From: Dryocola clanedunensis subsp. sulfonylureivorans
GTDB taxonomy: Bacteria; Pseudomonadota; Gammaproteobacteria; Enterobacterales; Enterobacteriaceae
Assembly: GCF_016756775.1 (NCBI RefSeq)
Contig: NZ_JAERMU010000004.1
Location: forward strand, 62,001-126,000
Direction of reading: 5' to 3'
Length of the DNA: 64,000 nt
Shown here piece by piece: positions 9,070 to 18,439 of the stretch. The position numbers and the translations under genes were made by a program. The notes under the pieces were generated by a model. The model did no database searches, had not been told where the DNA came from, and was given only the letters and a program-made list of their open reading frames with translations. Numbering within the stretch: position 1 is the first letter of the stretch; each line of letters opens with the position of its first letter.

Positions 9070-10269
9070 ATGAACAAAAACAGAGGGTTTACGCCTCTGG
9101 CGGCCGTTCTGATGCTTTCAGGCAGCTTAGCGCTTACAGGATGTAATGATAATGAGGCCCAGCAGAGTGCCCCACAAGCTCCCGAAGTGGGTGTGGTGAC
9201 TCTTAAGAGCGCGCCTTTACAGATCACGACCGAACTACCAGGCCGTACCAGCGCCTACCGTATTGCAGAAGTTCGCCCGCAGGTCAGCGGCATTATCCTG
9301 AAGCGTAACTTTGAAGAAGGAAGTGAAATCAAGGCGGGTGTCTCGCTTTATCAAATTGATCCTGCGACCTATCAGGCAGCGTACGACAGCGCTAAAGGCG
9401 ACCTGGCAAAAGCACAGGCCAGCGCCAATATCGCTAAGCTTACGCTCAATCGTTACCAGAAACTTCTGGGCACTAAATACATCAGTCAACAAGACTACGA
9501 CACTGCACTGGCCGATTCGCAACAGGCCAATGCTGCCGTAGTCGCTGCAAAAGCTGCCGTTGAAAACGCGCGTATCAACCTGGCTTACACCAAAGTGACC
9601 TCTCCTATCAGCGGCCGGATTGGTAAATCTGCCGTTACCGAAGGCGCTTTGGTCACCAACGGGCAAGCGACCGCGCTGTCTACCGTGCAACAGCTCGATC
9701 CGATTTACGTCGACGTGACGCAGTCCAGCAACGATTTCCTGCGCCTTAAGCAAGAACTCGCTGCCGGTAAGCTGAAACAGGAAAACGGCAAAGCGAAGGT
9801 ACAGCTAGTGACCAGTGATGGTACGGCCTACACGCAGGAAGGTTCTCTGGAATTCTCCGACGTGACGGTTGACCAGACCACCGGTTCTATCACCCTGCGT
9901 GCCATCTTCCCGAACCCGGATAAAACTCTGCTGCCAGGTATGTTCGTACGAGCAAAACTGGACGAAGGGACTAACCCGGACGCGCTGCTGGTTCCTCAGC
10001 AAGGCGTAACGCGTACCCCGCGTGGTGAAGCCTCAGCGATGGTTGTCGGTAAAGATAACAAAGTTGAAATGCGTCAGTTGACGGCCACTCAGGCCATCGG
10101 TGACAAGTGGTTGGTAACAGATGGTTTGCATGATGGCGATCGCGTTATCGTAACCGGTTTGCAGAAAGTTAAACCCGGTGTTCAGGTGAAAATGCAGGAA
10201 GTCGCAGCTGATAATAACGCTCAACAGCAACCAGCCGCAGGCGCACAGTCCGAACAAACGAAGTCTTAA
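9070..10269 (+). CDS. acrA: AcrA periplasmic adaptor lipoprotein
   Basis: AcrA links the AcrB pump to TolC in the tripartite multidrug efflux system. The mature start is Cys25 in the lipobox LTGC. The frame is open for nine codons upstream, but ATG at 9070 gives the family N-terminus MNKNRGFTPLA and 399 residues (E. coli: 397). The lipoyl halves flank a coiled-coil hairpin (about residues 100-170), followed by beta-barrel and membrane-proximal domains. The C-terminal tail is Gln/Ala-rich and varies between species. acrB follows after 22 bp, forming the acrAB operon. Confidence 0.98.
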   Translation: MNKNRGFTPLAAVLMLSGSLALTGCNDNEAQQSAPQAPEVGVVTLKSAPLQITTELPGRTSAYRIAEVRPQVSGIILKRNFEEGSEIKAGVSLYQIDPATYQAAYDSAKGDLAKAQASANIAKLTLNRYQKLLGTKYISQQDYDTALADSQQANAAVVAAKAAVENARINLAYTKVTSPISGRIGKSAVTEGALVTNGQATALSTVQQLDPIYVDVTQSSNDFLRLKQELAAGKLKQENGKAKVQLVTSDGTAYTQEGSLEFSDVTVDQTTGSITLRAIFPNPDKTLLPGMFVRAKLDEGTNPDALLVPQQGVTRTPRGEASAMVVGKDNKVEMRQLTATQAIGDKWLVTDGLHDGDRVIVTGLQKVKPGVQVKMQEVAADNNAQQQPAAGAQSEQTKS

Positions 10270-10291
10270 CTTAAACAGGAGCCGTTAAGAC

Positions 10292-13200
10292 ATGGCTAAG
10301 TTTTTTATCGATCGCCCAATATTTGCCTGGGTAATCGCCATCATTATTATGTTGGCGGGCGGGCTTGCGATCATGAAGTTGCCTATCGCGCAATATCCAA
10401 CCATCGCGCCACCGGCAATTTCGATCAGCGCACACTACCCAGGTGCAGATGCTAAGACGGTACAGGATACCGTGACACAGGTTATCGAACAGAACATGAA
10501 CGGTATCGATAACCTGCTGTACATGGCTTCTTCCAGTGACTCTTCTGGTTCTGTCACCATAACCATTACCTTTGACTCTGGTACGGATGCTGACATCGCG
10601 CAGGTTCAGGTGCAGAACAAACTGCAGCTGGCGATGCCGCTGCTACCGCAGGAAGTCCAGCAACAAGGTGTTAGCGTTGAGAAGTCCTCCAGTAGCTTCC
10701 TGATGGTTCTTGGTATGATCAATACCGATGGTTCCATGACTCAGGAAGATATCTCGGATTACGTAGGCGCCACCATCAAAGATCCCATCAGCCGTACCCG
10801 TGGCGTTGGTGACGTTCAGCTGTTTGGTGCACAGTACGCGATGCGTATCTGGATGGATCCGAACAAACTGAATAACTATCAGCTCACGCCGGTGGATGTT
10901 ATCGCCGCAATCAAAGCGCAGAACGCCCAGGTTGCAGCAGGTCAGTTAGGTGGTACGCCACCGGTGAAAGGCCAGCAGCTTAACGCCTCTATCATTGCGC
11001 AAACCCGTCTGAAATCTGCAGACGAATTCAGCAAAATACTGCTGAAAGTGAACCAGGACGGCTCACGCGTACTGCTGAAAGACGTGGCCAGGGTTGAACT
11101 GGGTGGTGAGAACTATGACGTTGTCGCTCGCTTTAACGGCAAGCCTGCGTCTGGTCTGGGTATTAAACTGGCAACCGGTGCTAACGCCCTGGATACCGCC
11201 AATGCGGTGCGCGCCACCGTTGAAAAACTCAAACCGTTCTTCCCGGCTGGTCTTGAGGTTGTTTACCCGTACGACACAACGCCGTTCGTAAAAATCTCCA
11301 TCAAAGAGGTTGTGAAAACCCTCATTGAAGCAATCTTGCTGGTCTTCATCGTTATGTATCTGTTCCTGCAGAACTTCCGGGCCACGCTGATTCCAACAAT
11401 TGCCGTACCGGTGGTACTGCTGGGGACTTTCGCCATCCTTGCCATCTTTGGCTATTCAATAAACACCCTGACGATGTTCGGCATGGTGCTAGCGATAGGC
11501 CTGTTGGTAGATGACGCCATCGTGGTGGTCGAGAACGTTGAGCGAGTGATGGTGGAAGAAGGATTGCCACCAAAAGAAGCAACGCGTAAATCGATGGAGC
11601 AGATTCAGGGCGCCCTGGTCGGTATCGCCATGGTGCTGTCGGCGGTGTTTATCCCGATGGCGTTCTTCGGCGGTTCAACGGGGGCTATCTATCGTCAGTT
11701 CTCCATTACCATCGTTTCGGCAATGGTGCTCTCCGTTCTGGTGGCAATGATTCTGACACCAGCGCTGTGTGCCACCATGCTTAAACCGATCGCCAAAGGT
11801 GAACACCACGAGAAGAAAGGCTTCTTCGGCTGGTTTAACAACATGTTCGACAAGAGCACGCATCACTATACCGACAGCGTCGGTAACATTTTGCGCAGCA
11901 CGGGTCGCTATCTGTTGCTTTACCTTCTGATTGTCGTCGGCATGGCCCTGCTGTTCGTTCGCCTGCCAAGCTCCTTCCTACCTGATGAAGACCAGGGCGT
12001 ATTCCTGACCATGGCTCAGCTACCCGCTGGTGCGACCCAGGAACGTACGCAGAAAGTACTCGACGACGTGACCGACTACTATCTCAAGAATGAGAAAGAA
12101 AACGTTAACTCAGTGTTTACCGTTAACGGCTTCGGTTTTGCGGGCCAGGGCCAGAACACCGGTCTGGCGTTCGTTTCTCTGAAAGACTGGGATGAGCGTC
12201 CGGGTGAAGAGAACAAGGTTCCGGCTATTGCTGCCCGAGCCAGTGCGGCGTTCTCGAAAATCAAAGATGGTATTGTGCTGGCGTTCAACCTGCCCGCTAT
12301 CGTTGAATTAGGGACGGCTACCGGCTTCGACTTCCAGCTCATCGACCAGGCGAACCTTGGACACGAAAAACTCACTCAGGCACGTAACCAGCTGTTTGGC
12401 GAAATTGCCCAGCATCCGGATATGTTAGTCGGCGTGCGTCCTAACGGTCTGGAAGATACGCCGCAGTTTAAAGTGGATATCGACCAGGAGAAAGCGCAGG
12501 CGCTGGGTGTCTCTATCAGCGACATTAATACGACGCTGGGCGCTGCGTGGGGTGGCTCTTATGTCAACGACTTCATCGACCGCGGTCGTGTGAAGAAAGT
12601 TTACCTGATGGCCGATGCACCATTCCGTATGCTGCCAAGCGACGTTAACAACTGGTACGTTCGTGGCTCAGCTGGACAAATGGTTCCCTTCTCTGCCTTT
12701 GCTACCGCGCACTGGGAATACGGCTCACCTCGTCTGGAACGTTACAACGGACTGCCATCCATGGAAATCCTTGGTCAGGCGGCTCCAGGTAAGAGTACCG
12801 GTGAAGCAATGAACCTGATGGAAGAGCTGGCAGGCAAATTGCCTACCGGGATTGGCTATGACTGGACGGGGATGTCCTACCAGGAACGTCTGTCAGGTAA
12901 CCAGGCCCCTGCTCTGTATGCCGTCTCGTTGATCGTCGTCTTCCTGTGTCTGGCCGCACTGTATGAGAGCTGGTCAATTCCGTTCTCCGTTATGCTGGTT
13001 GTTCCACTTGGGGTATTCGGTGCGCTGTTAGCCGCTACCTTCCGCGGATTGACCAACGACGTTTACTTCCAGGTAGGCCTGCTGACAACCATTGGGCTAT
13101 CGGCGAAGAACGCGATACTTATCGTGGAATTCGCCAAAGACCTGATGGAGAAAGAAGGGAAAGGCCTGATCGAAGCAACGCTTGAAGCGGTACGTATGCG

Positions 13201-13441
13201 TTTGCGTCCGATTCTGATGACCTCTCTGGCGTTTATCCTTGGGGTAATGCCGCTGGTTATCAGTTCCGGTGCAGGTAGTGGTGCGCAGAATGCCGTAGGT
13301 ACCGGGGTAATGGGCGGTATGATTACCGCGACTATCCTCGCTATCTTCTTTGTGCCAGTGTTCTTTGTGGTGGTTCGCCGCCGCTTCAGTCGCAAGACCG
13401 AAGATGTTGAACATTCGCATTCAGTCGAGCACCATCACTGA
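10292..13441 (+). CDS. acrB: AcrB RND multidrug efflux pump
   Basis: A 1049-residue RND transporter that trimerises in the inner membrane and exports drugs, bile salts, dyes and solvents through TolC in exchange for protons. The proton-relay aspartates are Asp407-Asp408 in [17 protein letters not shown]. The relay lysine is at residue 939 in LSAKNAIL (Lys940 in E. coli). Two sets of six membrane spans flank the large periplasmic porter loops. The C-terminus is His-rich (HSHSVEHHH). ATG at 10292 has AGGAG 12 bp upstream. A group of hairpins follows the stop. Confidence 0.98.
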   Translation: MAKFFIDRPIFAWVIAIIIMLAGGLAIMKLPIAQYPTIAPPAISISAHYPGADAKTVQDTVTQVIEQNMNGIDNLLYMASSSDSSGSVTITITFDSGTDADIAQVQVQNKLQLAMPLLPQEVQQQGVSVEKSSSSFLMVLGMINTDGSMTQEDISDYVGATIKDPISRTRGVGDVQLFGAQYAMRIWMDPNKLNNYQLTPVDVIAAIKAQNAQVAAGQLGGTPPVKGQQLNASIIAQTRLKSADEFSKILLKVNQDGSRVLLKDVARVELGGENYDVVARFNGKPASGLGIKLATGANALDTANAVRATVEKLKPFFPAGLEVVYPYDTTPFVKISIKEVVKTLIEAILLVFIVMYLFLQNFRATLIPTIAVPVVLLGTFAILAIFGYSINTLTMFGMVLAIGLLVDDAIVVVENVERVMVEEGLPPKEATRKSMEQIQGALVGIAMVLSAVFIPMAFFGGSTGAIYRQFSITIVSAMVLSVLVAMILTPALCATMLKPIAKGEHHEKKGFFGWFNNMFDKSTHHYTDSVGNILRSTGRYLLLYLLIVVGMALLFVRLPSSFLPDEDQGVFLTMAQLPAGATQERTQKVLDDVTDYYLKNEKENVNSVFTVNGFGFAGQGQNTGLAFVSLKDWDERPGEENKVPAIAARASAAFSKIKDGIVLAFNLPAIVELGTATGFDFQLIDQANLGHEKLTQARNQLFGEIAQHPDMLVGVRPNGLEDTPQFKVDIDQEKAQALGVSISDINTTLGAAWGGSYVNDFIDRGRVKKVYLMADAPFRMLPSDVNNWYVRGSAGQMVPFSAFATAHWEYGSPRLERYNGLPSMEILGQAAPGKSTGEAMNLMEELAGKLPTGIGYDWTGMSYQERLSGNQAPALYAVSLIVVFLCLAALYESWSIPFSVMLVVPLGVFGALLAATFRGLTNDVYFQVGLLTTIGLSAKNAILIVEFAKDLMEKEGKGLIEATLEAVRMRLRPILMTSLAFILGVMPLVISSGAGSGAQNAVGTGVMGGMITATILAIFFVPVFFVVVRRRFSRKTEDVEHSHSVEHHH

Positions 13442-13461
13442 TCCAGAGTGTTATTAAAAAG

Positions 13462-13524
13462 GGCCGCTTATGCGGCCTTAGATTGCTGAAAAAGAAGGAA
13501 AAAGCGTGGTTTTTCCTTCTTTTT
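13462..13524 (+). terminator. Tandem hairpins after acrB
   Basis: GGCCGCTTATGCGGCC at 13462-13477 is a compact stem with a weak T-run. It is followed by a perfect 15-bp stem, AAAAAGAAGGAAAAA (13489-13503) with TTTTTCCTTCTTTTT (13510-13524), which ends in T5. Together they are a plausible acrB terminator. Confidence 0.75.
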
Positions 13525-13535
13525 GATTAGCAGGC

Positions 13536-13642
13536 GAAAATCAATGAATTGATTTTCCTTGTTATTTATTCGGTGAGATCTTTGCGACACTCATTTGCTT
13601 TAGGTTTGTCGTCAGTCTGGGGCCGCTTATGCGGCCTTTTTT
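13536..13642 (+). terminator. Further hairpin and strong terminator with repeated stem
   Basis: A 10-bp hairpin, GAAAATCAAT/ATTGATTTTC, lies at 13536-13557. The stem GGCCGCTTATGCGGCC recurs exactly at 13621-13636, now followed by TTTTTT. The second copy is a good intrinsic terminator about 145 bp beyond the first hairpin group, so a short transcript may end here. Confidence 0.65.
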
Positions 13643-14140
13643 CTTACCTTTAACCTTACAAGTCATAAGTTATATCTCCCCCTGCGTCTTCTTCTTAGCA
13701 ACCATTTCAAAACGTTAGTTATTTGGTAAATGGCAGAAAAAACTTCATCAGACGTTTATAATTTTCAAAGCGAAAACTTCCGTTTGAAACCATACTTATA
13801 TATTAAGAGTATTCTTAACATGGTATTAATTCGTCATGCATTTAACATTTACAGGGTCAATAGGCCCGTTCTCTGATAGCCACACCAGTCATGCCTATTA
13901 ACATTACGGCCAGGGCTTAATGTGAGAATGTCATCCCCGTGATACTGAAGAAAATCTCAAGATCTCATGAATTAATGTTTGAATTGTAATTTTTAGTAAT
14001 AGCCCAGGGAAATCTTGCGCAGATTGATTTATAGTAAAGACATATGGAATACTCGTTGTAATTGCTCCCACCTCACCAAGGTGTGTCCACCCCAGTGCGT
14101 TGTGTTTATCAAATTTTTATCGATAAAAAGGGGCTGAATT
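13643..14140. other. AT-rich intergenic region upstream of tomB
   Basis: About 500 bp without a supported gene. It is AT-rich with several short inverted repeats (for example TTAAGAGTATTCTTAA near 13802-13817). It must hold the tomB-hha promoter, but I could not assign a -35/-10 pair with confidence. A 21-codon ORF starting near 13836 lacks a ribosome site and is not called. Confidence 0.6.
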
Positions 14141-14515
14141 ATGGACGAATACTCACCAAAACGGCATGATATCGCACAGCTTAAATTCTTGTGCGAAAAC
14201 CTGTATCATGACTGCCTTGCCAACCTGGGAGAGAGTAATCACGGTTGGGTTAACGATCCGACATCGGCCATTAACCTACAGTTAAATGAATTGATTGAGC
14301 ACATTGCTGCCTTCGCACTTAATTACAAGATTAAGTATGACGATGATAGTAAATTGATTGAGCAAATTGACGAATACCTCGATGACACCTTCATGCTCTT
14401 TAGCAACTACGGCATCAACGCGCAGGAACTGCAAAAATGGCGTAAGTCTGGTAATCGCTTGTTCCGCTGTTTCGTCAGCGAGAGCCGCGCTAACCCCGTG
14501 AGCCTCTCTTTTTAA
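14141..14515 (+). CDS. tomB: TomB, Hha toxicity modulator
   Basis: The 124-residue acidic protein matches E. coli TomB (YbaJ) in length and sequence, starting MDEYSPKRHDIAQLKFLCEN. Conserved Cys, Trp and acidic residues include GINAQELQKWRKSGNRLF near the C-terminus. TomB counteracts Hha, reportedly by oxidising an Hha cysteine, and the two behave like an antitoxin-toxin pair affecting biofilm and motility. The start ATG is preceded by AAGGGGCTG. hha begins 29 bp downstream in the same operon. Confidence 0.96.
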   Translation: MDEYSPKRHDIAQLKFLCENLYHDCLANLGESNHGWVNDPTSAINLQLNELIEHIAAFALNYKIKYDDDSKLIEQIDEYLDDTFMLFSNYGINAQELQKWRKSGNRLFRCFVSESRANPVSLSF

Positions 14516-14544
14516 AAATTATTACAAATACTTAAGGTGAATGT

Positions 14545-14763
14545 ATGACAACGAAACCCTTAACCAAAACTGATTATTTGATGCGTCTGCGACGTTGCCA
14601 AACAATTGATACGTTAGAAAGAGTGATTGAAAAAAATAAATACGAATTATCAGACAATGAACTGGCGGTCTTTTATTCAGCAGCTGACCATCGCCTTGCT
14701 GAACTCACCATGAATAAACTCTACGATAAGATACCCCCGACAGTATGGAAATTTATCCGCTAA
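14545..14763 (+). CDS. hha: Hha, H-NS co-regulator
   Basis: The 72-residue protein is almost identical to E. coli Hha, from [20 protein letters not shown] to the final VWKFIR. Cys18 in RRCQT is kept; this residue is the reported target of TomB. Hha has no DNA-binding domain of its own and joins H-NS or StpA complexes to help silence AT-rich, horizontally acquired genes. It is the second gene of the tomB-hha pair. Confidence 0.98.
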   Translation: MTTKPLTKTDYLMRLRRCQTIDTLERVIEKNKYELSDNELAVFYSAADHRLAELTMNKLYDKIPPTVWKFIR

Positions 14764-15026
14764 TCCCTCATCGAAGAACTGTTCATTTTTAGTGCACCGG
14801 CCGGTAATACGCTAGCCATGTTTATGTTGAGTATTCCACACTCCGGTATTCACCCCATTAACATGGTCTACTCCCCTTTCTGTGGCCAGATCGCTATGCT
14901 GATGCGCCCTCGGGCCGTGGGTACGCGAAACTTGTGATTGTCTACACAAAAAGGGAACGTTCCCAACCATGATGATTCATTTTCGTTTACCGTAGAGGTT
15001 TTAGCCTCCATTGGGACACAACAGCC

Positions 15027-15578
15027 ATGAGTGATGAAAAGCGTAAGATGATAGCCGGGGAATTTTACTCTCCTGCAGATGAGCAGCTCAAAGCCGACAG
15101 ATTGAACGCCCGCCACCTTATCCATCGCTACAACCATACCCAACCGGATGAAACCGCGGTGCGTAAAGCGTTGCTGGCTGAACTGCTTGGCAGCAGCAAC
15201 GAGGCGTATATCGAGCCGTCCTTCCGCTGTGATTACGGCTACAACATTTTTCTGGGTCATAACTTCTACGCTAATTTCGACTGCGTGATCCTGGATGTCT
15301 GCCCGGTGCATATCGGTGACAACTGCATGTTCGCGCCCGGTGTGCATATCTATACAGCCACCCATCCTCTGGATGCCGAAACGCGTAACAGCGGCGTTGA
15401 GCTGGGTAAACCAGTCATGATTGGTCACAACGTATGGATTGGCGGACGCGCGGTGATTAACCCAGGCGTAACGATTGGCGATAACGTAGTGGTGGGGTCC
15501 GGCGCGGTGGTGACTAAGAACGTCCCGGCAAATAGCGTTGTGGCCGGCAACCCGGCGCGGGTCATCAAGACGGTCTGA
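15027..15578 (+). CDS. maa: Maltose O-acetyltransferase
   Basis: The product is 183 residues, equal to E. coli Maa. It transfers acetyl from acetyl-CoA to the C6 hydroxyl of glucose or maltose. It is a hexapeptide-repeat, left-handed beta-helix enzyme: repeated [LIV]GxxxxX units run from about residue 75 ([12 protein letters not shown]) to 175. The catalytic His is in YTATHPLD. The first about 55 residues form the usual Mac-domain helices ([15 protein letters not shown]). ATG at 15027 follows hha by 263 bp, so it is probably separately transcribed. Confidence 0.96.
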   Translation: MSDEKRKMIAGEFYSPADEQLKADRLNARHLIHRYNHTQPDETAVRKALLAELLGSSNEAYIEPSFRCDYGYNIFLGHNFYANFDCVILDVCPVHIGDNCMFAPGVHIYTATHPLDAETRNSGVELGKPVMIGHNVWIGGRAVINPGVTIGDNVVVGSGAVVTKNVPANSVVAGNPARVIKTV

Positions 15579-15709
15579 GAAAATCAGGTCGCTTAACTGT
15601 TATGGTTAATTTTGCTGAATCTGTTACTTTTTTGCGAACGGGCGGCTTCTTAAAATAGAGTTGTCACATTGGTGACAGCGATGACTTAACCGCAATCAGA
15701 AGGCACCCC

Positions 15710-16168
15710 ATGACCGAAATCCAGCGCCTGCTAAACGAGACGATTGAACAGCTCAACGTCGTGGAGAAACGCGACAACCGCCCACGCTTTAGCATCAGCT
15801 TTATTCGTAAACATCCGGGACTGTTCTTCGGCATGTGGATTGGCTGGTTCGCTACGCTTATCGTCATGATGCAGTCAGAGACCCTCGCCGGGTCGGTCTG
15901 GCTGCTAAACGTGCTCTTCATCTTGCTGAACGGCTTTTTCTTTTTCGACGTAAACCCGCGCTACCATTACAGCGATATCGACGTGCTGGACCTGCGGGTT
16001 TGCTACAACGGTGAATGGTATAACACGCGTAACGTGCCTCTCGCGCTGATCGATAAGATCCTGCAATCTCCGCAAGTCGAAGATCAACAGAAGTCACTGC
16101 TGCACACCATGCTGACCCGCAAAGGCGAATTGTCCTTTTACGATATCTTCTCCCTGGCCCGGGCCTGA
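15710..16168 (+). CDS. ylaC: YlaC inner-membrane protein
   Basis: The 152-residue protein matches E. coli YlaC (156 aa): [17 protein letters not shown], then [17 protein letters not shown]. Two membrane segments lie at about residues 42-62 and 68-84. A C-terminal soluble part contains [13 protein letters not shown] and [14 protein letters not shown]. Function is unknown. It follows maa in the same direction and converges with rpmJ2 across a strong hairpin. Confidence 0.95.
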   Translation: MTEIQRLLNETIEQLNVVEKRDNRPRFSISFIRKHPGLFFGMWIGWFATLIVMMQSETLAGSVWLLNVLFILLNGFFFFDVNPRYHYSDIDVLDLRVCYNGEWYNTRNVPLALIDKILQSPQVEDQQKSLLHTMLTRKGELSFYDIFSLARA

Positions 16169-16193
16169 AGTCCTCAGCACGATGGCAGTGAAA

Positions 16194-16214
16194 GCCTGGG
16201 GCCTGGCCCCAGGC
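16194..16214. terminator. Bidirectional terminator-like hairpin
   Basis: The stem GCCTGGGGC/GGCCCCAGGC at 16194-16214 lies between the convergent ylaC and rpmJ2 stop codons. It has no long T-run on either side. Confidence 0.55.
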
Positions 16215-16217
16215 ATC

Positions 16218-16364
16218 TCAAGACGGCTTCCGTTTCTTCCCGCCCTGTACCGCCTTAAACCGCGGATGGCTCTTGCAAATCACATAAAGCCTGCCTTTAC
16301 GCTTCACAATCTGACAATCCGGGTAGCGCTGTTTTGCGCTACGAAGAGAGTTTACAACCTTCAT
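16218..16364 (-). CDS. ykgO: Alternative ribosomal protein L36 (zinc-starvation form)
   Basis: A 48-residue basic protein, too short for routine ORF calling. It reads [20 protein letters not shown], then [20 protein letters not shown], and matches E. coli YkgO (RpmJ2). It replaces the zinc-binding L36 when zinc is scarce. Only two cysteines (17 and 30) remain, so the four-ligand zinc site of classical L36 is absent. The ATG (16364-16362) lies 3 bp after the rpmE2 stop, so the two are one operon. The C-terminal tail is two residues longer than in E. coli. Confidence 0.95.
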   Translation of the reverse strand: MKVVNSLRSAKQRYPDCQIVKRKGRLYVICKSHPRFKAVQGGKKRKPS

Positions 16365-16367
16365 ACC

Positions 16368-16625
16368 TTAAACCTCCCCACCAAAGAAACGGCCAAAGCG
16401 CTGCTGGAAGCGCGCCGGGCTGCCCTCTTTATCCAGACTTCTCTGCCTGCCCGTATAATGCGGATGTGAGGCGGAAGAGACATCCAGCGTGACGTATGGA
16501 AAAGTCTGCCCGTCGAGTTTAATTTCCCGATCGGTCTTAATGGTTGAGCCCACTTTAAAGTATTCGTTGACAGTGGTGTCGTGGAACACAACGGTGCGGT
16601 AGAAAGGATGAATATCGCGTCTCAT
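16368..16625 (-). CDS. ykgM: Alternative ribosomal protein L31 type B (zinc-starvation form)
   Basis: The 85-residue product matches E. coli YkgM (RpmE2): [18 protein letters not shown], then [20 protein letters not shown]. It contains no cysteine, so it is the zinc-free C-minus form that displaces zinc-binding L31 from ribosomes and so liberates zinc. ATG at 16625 has a GGAG ribosome site. A perfect Zur palindrome lies 17 bp upstream. It forms an operon with rpmJ2. In E. coli K-12 this pair lies elsewhere (the ykg region), so its place next to ylaC is a lineage trait. Confidence 0.96.
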   Translation of the reverse strand: MRRDIHPFYRTVVFHDTTVNEYFKVGSTIKTDREIKLDGQTFPYVTLDVSSASHPHYTGRQRSLDKEGSPARFQQRFGRFFGGEV

Positions 16626-16641
16626 TGGCTTAACTCCGATA

Positions 16642-16656
16642 TGTTATAACATAACA
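16642..16656. promoter_or_regulatory. Zur box upstream of rpmE2-rpmJ2
   Basis: TGTTAT-AAC-ATAACA is a perfect inverted repeat with the spacing of the E. coli Zur consensus core. It lies 17-31 bp upstream of the rpmE2 start, where bound Zur-Zn would block transcription. Confidence 0.9.
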
Positions 16657-16772
16657 ATAAAGTAAGTGACGAGAGTTAAAAAAGCAAGCGTGTTGAAAAA
16701 TGAAACGGAGAAAAAACGCGGTGGGGTTAGCTATGTGTCAGAAATGATTAGCGATTAACTGACACACAGCCA

Positions 16773-18140
16773 CTATACGTTTTTGCTTACCAGCAGCGTG
16801 GTCAGCACGAATGAGAGGATCAGTGCCAGCGCCACGCCCATCAGTGCAAAGATAAAGTACGGGCCAATATAAGCAGGCAGGCTGAAAATGCTCGACAGAA
16901 TGTAGCCGTACAGCCGCACGCCAAAGAAGGCGATAAAAGCGGAGGCCACCGAGCTGGCGACGGTCGCAGCGATAAACGCCTTTTTATAACGAGTCAGCAC
17001 GCCAAACAGCGCGGGTTCCGTAATACCCAGCAGCGCGGAGATCCCCGCCGACAGCACCACTGAGCGCTCCTGCCGTGAAGCCGTCTGCCGCCAGATGGCG
17101 AACGTCGCCCCGGCAATCGCCATGTTGGCCATAAACATCATCGGCATCAGCATGTCGTAGCCGCGATCGGTGAAGTTTTGCAGCGCAATAGGCGTCATCG
17201 CATGGTGCATTCCCGTCAGAATGGCGATGGGTCGAATGGCCCCAACCACCAGCCCGGCAAAGCTTGCCGACACGCCGAACAGCCCTTCAATAAACCACGC
17301 CAGGCCTTTACCCAGCCAGATCCCCGCCGGGCCGATGACGACCAGCGCAACCAGTGCTGCCAGAAAGAGTGTGAGCGTAGGCGTGAACACCGTTTTCAGT
17401 ACATCCGGCATAAAGCTGTCCACCCAGCGATGAATATAGCTAAGCGCCAGTACCGAGAAGATCACCGGGATCACGCTCGAGGCATAATTAAAGACCGAAA
17501 CGGGGATCACGTTCAGAAAATAGAAGGCATCGACGGCATCCGGCGCGTGTCCGGCCAGTGATTTTGCCGCCTCAATCAAAGACGGGTACATAAAGCAGGC
17601 GGCAACCGCTGCGGCCAGATATTCGTTAGTTTTGAACATTCGCGCCGCAGAAATCGCCAGGAAGAAAGGCAGAAAATAAAATACGCCGCTGGCAATCAGA
17701 TCGATGACGATCACCGTATCGCTTTTAGCCGAAATGAACTTCAGCGCCACCAGGCCCGCCAGCAGCCCCTTGATCATGCCGGCACCGGCAATGGCGGGCA
17801 CAATCGGCCCAAACACGCCTGAAACCGTATCCATAAACAGCGAAACCAGGCTCTTACGCTCAGGCTTTCGCTCGCTGGTCGCAGGCTGTTCAAACGTCCC
17901 CAGTACGGCGGTGAGTTGCTCATACCAGCTGTTCACCTTCGGGCCGATGATTATCTGGAACTGATCGCTCTGGATCTGCGCGCCTAATATTCCCGGCAGC
18001 TTTTTAATTTCAGGCTGGTCGATTTTGCTTTCATCGATGACGTCGAAGCGCAGGCGCGTCATACAGTGCCAGACTTTATTAATATTATCGGCGCCCCCCA
18101 CCAGGCGGATAATATTATTGATGGCCTCTACGGTTCCCAT
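16773..18140 (-). CDS. PTS EIIBC transporter, glucose/beta-glucoside class
   Basis: The 455-residue protein starts with an EIIB domain (residues 1-80) with the phosphorylated cysteine Cys26 in VWHCMTRLRF. A linker and an EIIC membrane domain follow (about residues 100-455, some ten hydrophobic spans). The EIIC substrate motif GITEPALFG is present. There is no EIIA domain, so phosphate probably comes from the cell's EIIA-Glc, as for the sucrose and trehalose IIBC proteins. The sugar cannot be told from sequence. It is divergent from the mannonate-dehydratase-like gene across a 300-bp region with repeated ACCAAT motifs. No phospho-sugar hydrolase lies beside it. Confidence 0.9.
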   Translation of the reverse strand: MGTVEAINNIIRLVGGADNINKVWHCMTRLRFDVIDESKIDQPEIKKLPGILGAQIQSDQFQIIIGPKVNSWYEQLTAVLGTFEQPATSERKPERKSLVSLFMDTVSGVFGPIVPAIAGAGMIKGLLAGLVALKFISAKSDTVIVIDLIASGVFYFLPFFLAISAARMFKTNEYLAAAVAACFMYPSLIEAAKSLAGHAPDAVDAFYFLNVIPVSVFNYASSVIPVIFSVLALSYIHRWVDSFMPDVLKTVFTPTLTLFLAALVALVVIGPAGIWLGKGLAWFIEGLFGVSASFAGLVVGAIRPIAILTGMHHAMTPIALQNFTDRGYDMLMPMMFMANMAIAGATFAIWRQTASRQERSVVLSAGISALLGITEPALFGVLTRYKKAFIAATVASSVASAFIAFFGVRLYGYILSSIFSLPAYIGPYFIFALMGVALALILSFVLTTLLVSKNV

Positions 18141-18212
18141 GAATGACTCCGGATTGTCTTATTGTTATGTGTTGTGGGGTTAGATGGTAGAGAAAAGCAA
18201 TCTACAAAACAA

Positions 18213-18330
18213 ACCAATGAAATTTGAACCTCGTCACATTTAGCCACCAGGCATGCCTTACTAAGCCAACGATCATGAAATTGGTCTGGTTTTTACGAGA
18301 CTTTAAAAGAAATTCCTGACCAATAAAATT
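18213..18330. promoter_or_regulatory. Repeated ACCAAT-N-AAATT motifs, possible GntR operators
   Basis: ACCAATGAAATT at 18213-18224 and ACCAATAAAATT at 18319-18330 are direct near-copies. ATGAAATTGGT at 18275-18285 reads as ACCAATTTCAT on the other strand. They fill the divergent gap between the PTS gene and the dehydratase-like gene. A role as binding sites for the neighbouring GntR protein is inferred. Confidence 0.4.
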
Positions 18331-18439
18331 TAATTAAAAAAGCGGTTTACCCGAGCATATTAATAGGGCGATAGTAATTAACAGAACCCTGTTTACGATA
18401 AGTAACCGGCCACATCATGGTGGCCCGTGGAGTTATCTC

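Noticed and set aside
13836-13901. 21-codon ORF (MHLTFTGSIGPFSDSH...) upstream of tomB
   Set aside because: It has no ribosome site and is too short to separate from chance in an AT-rich gap.
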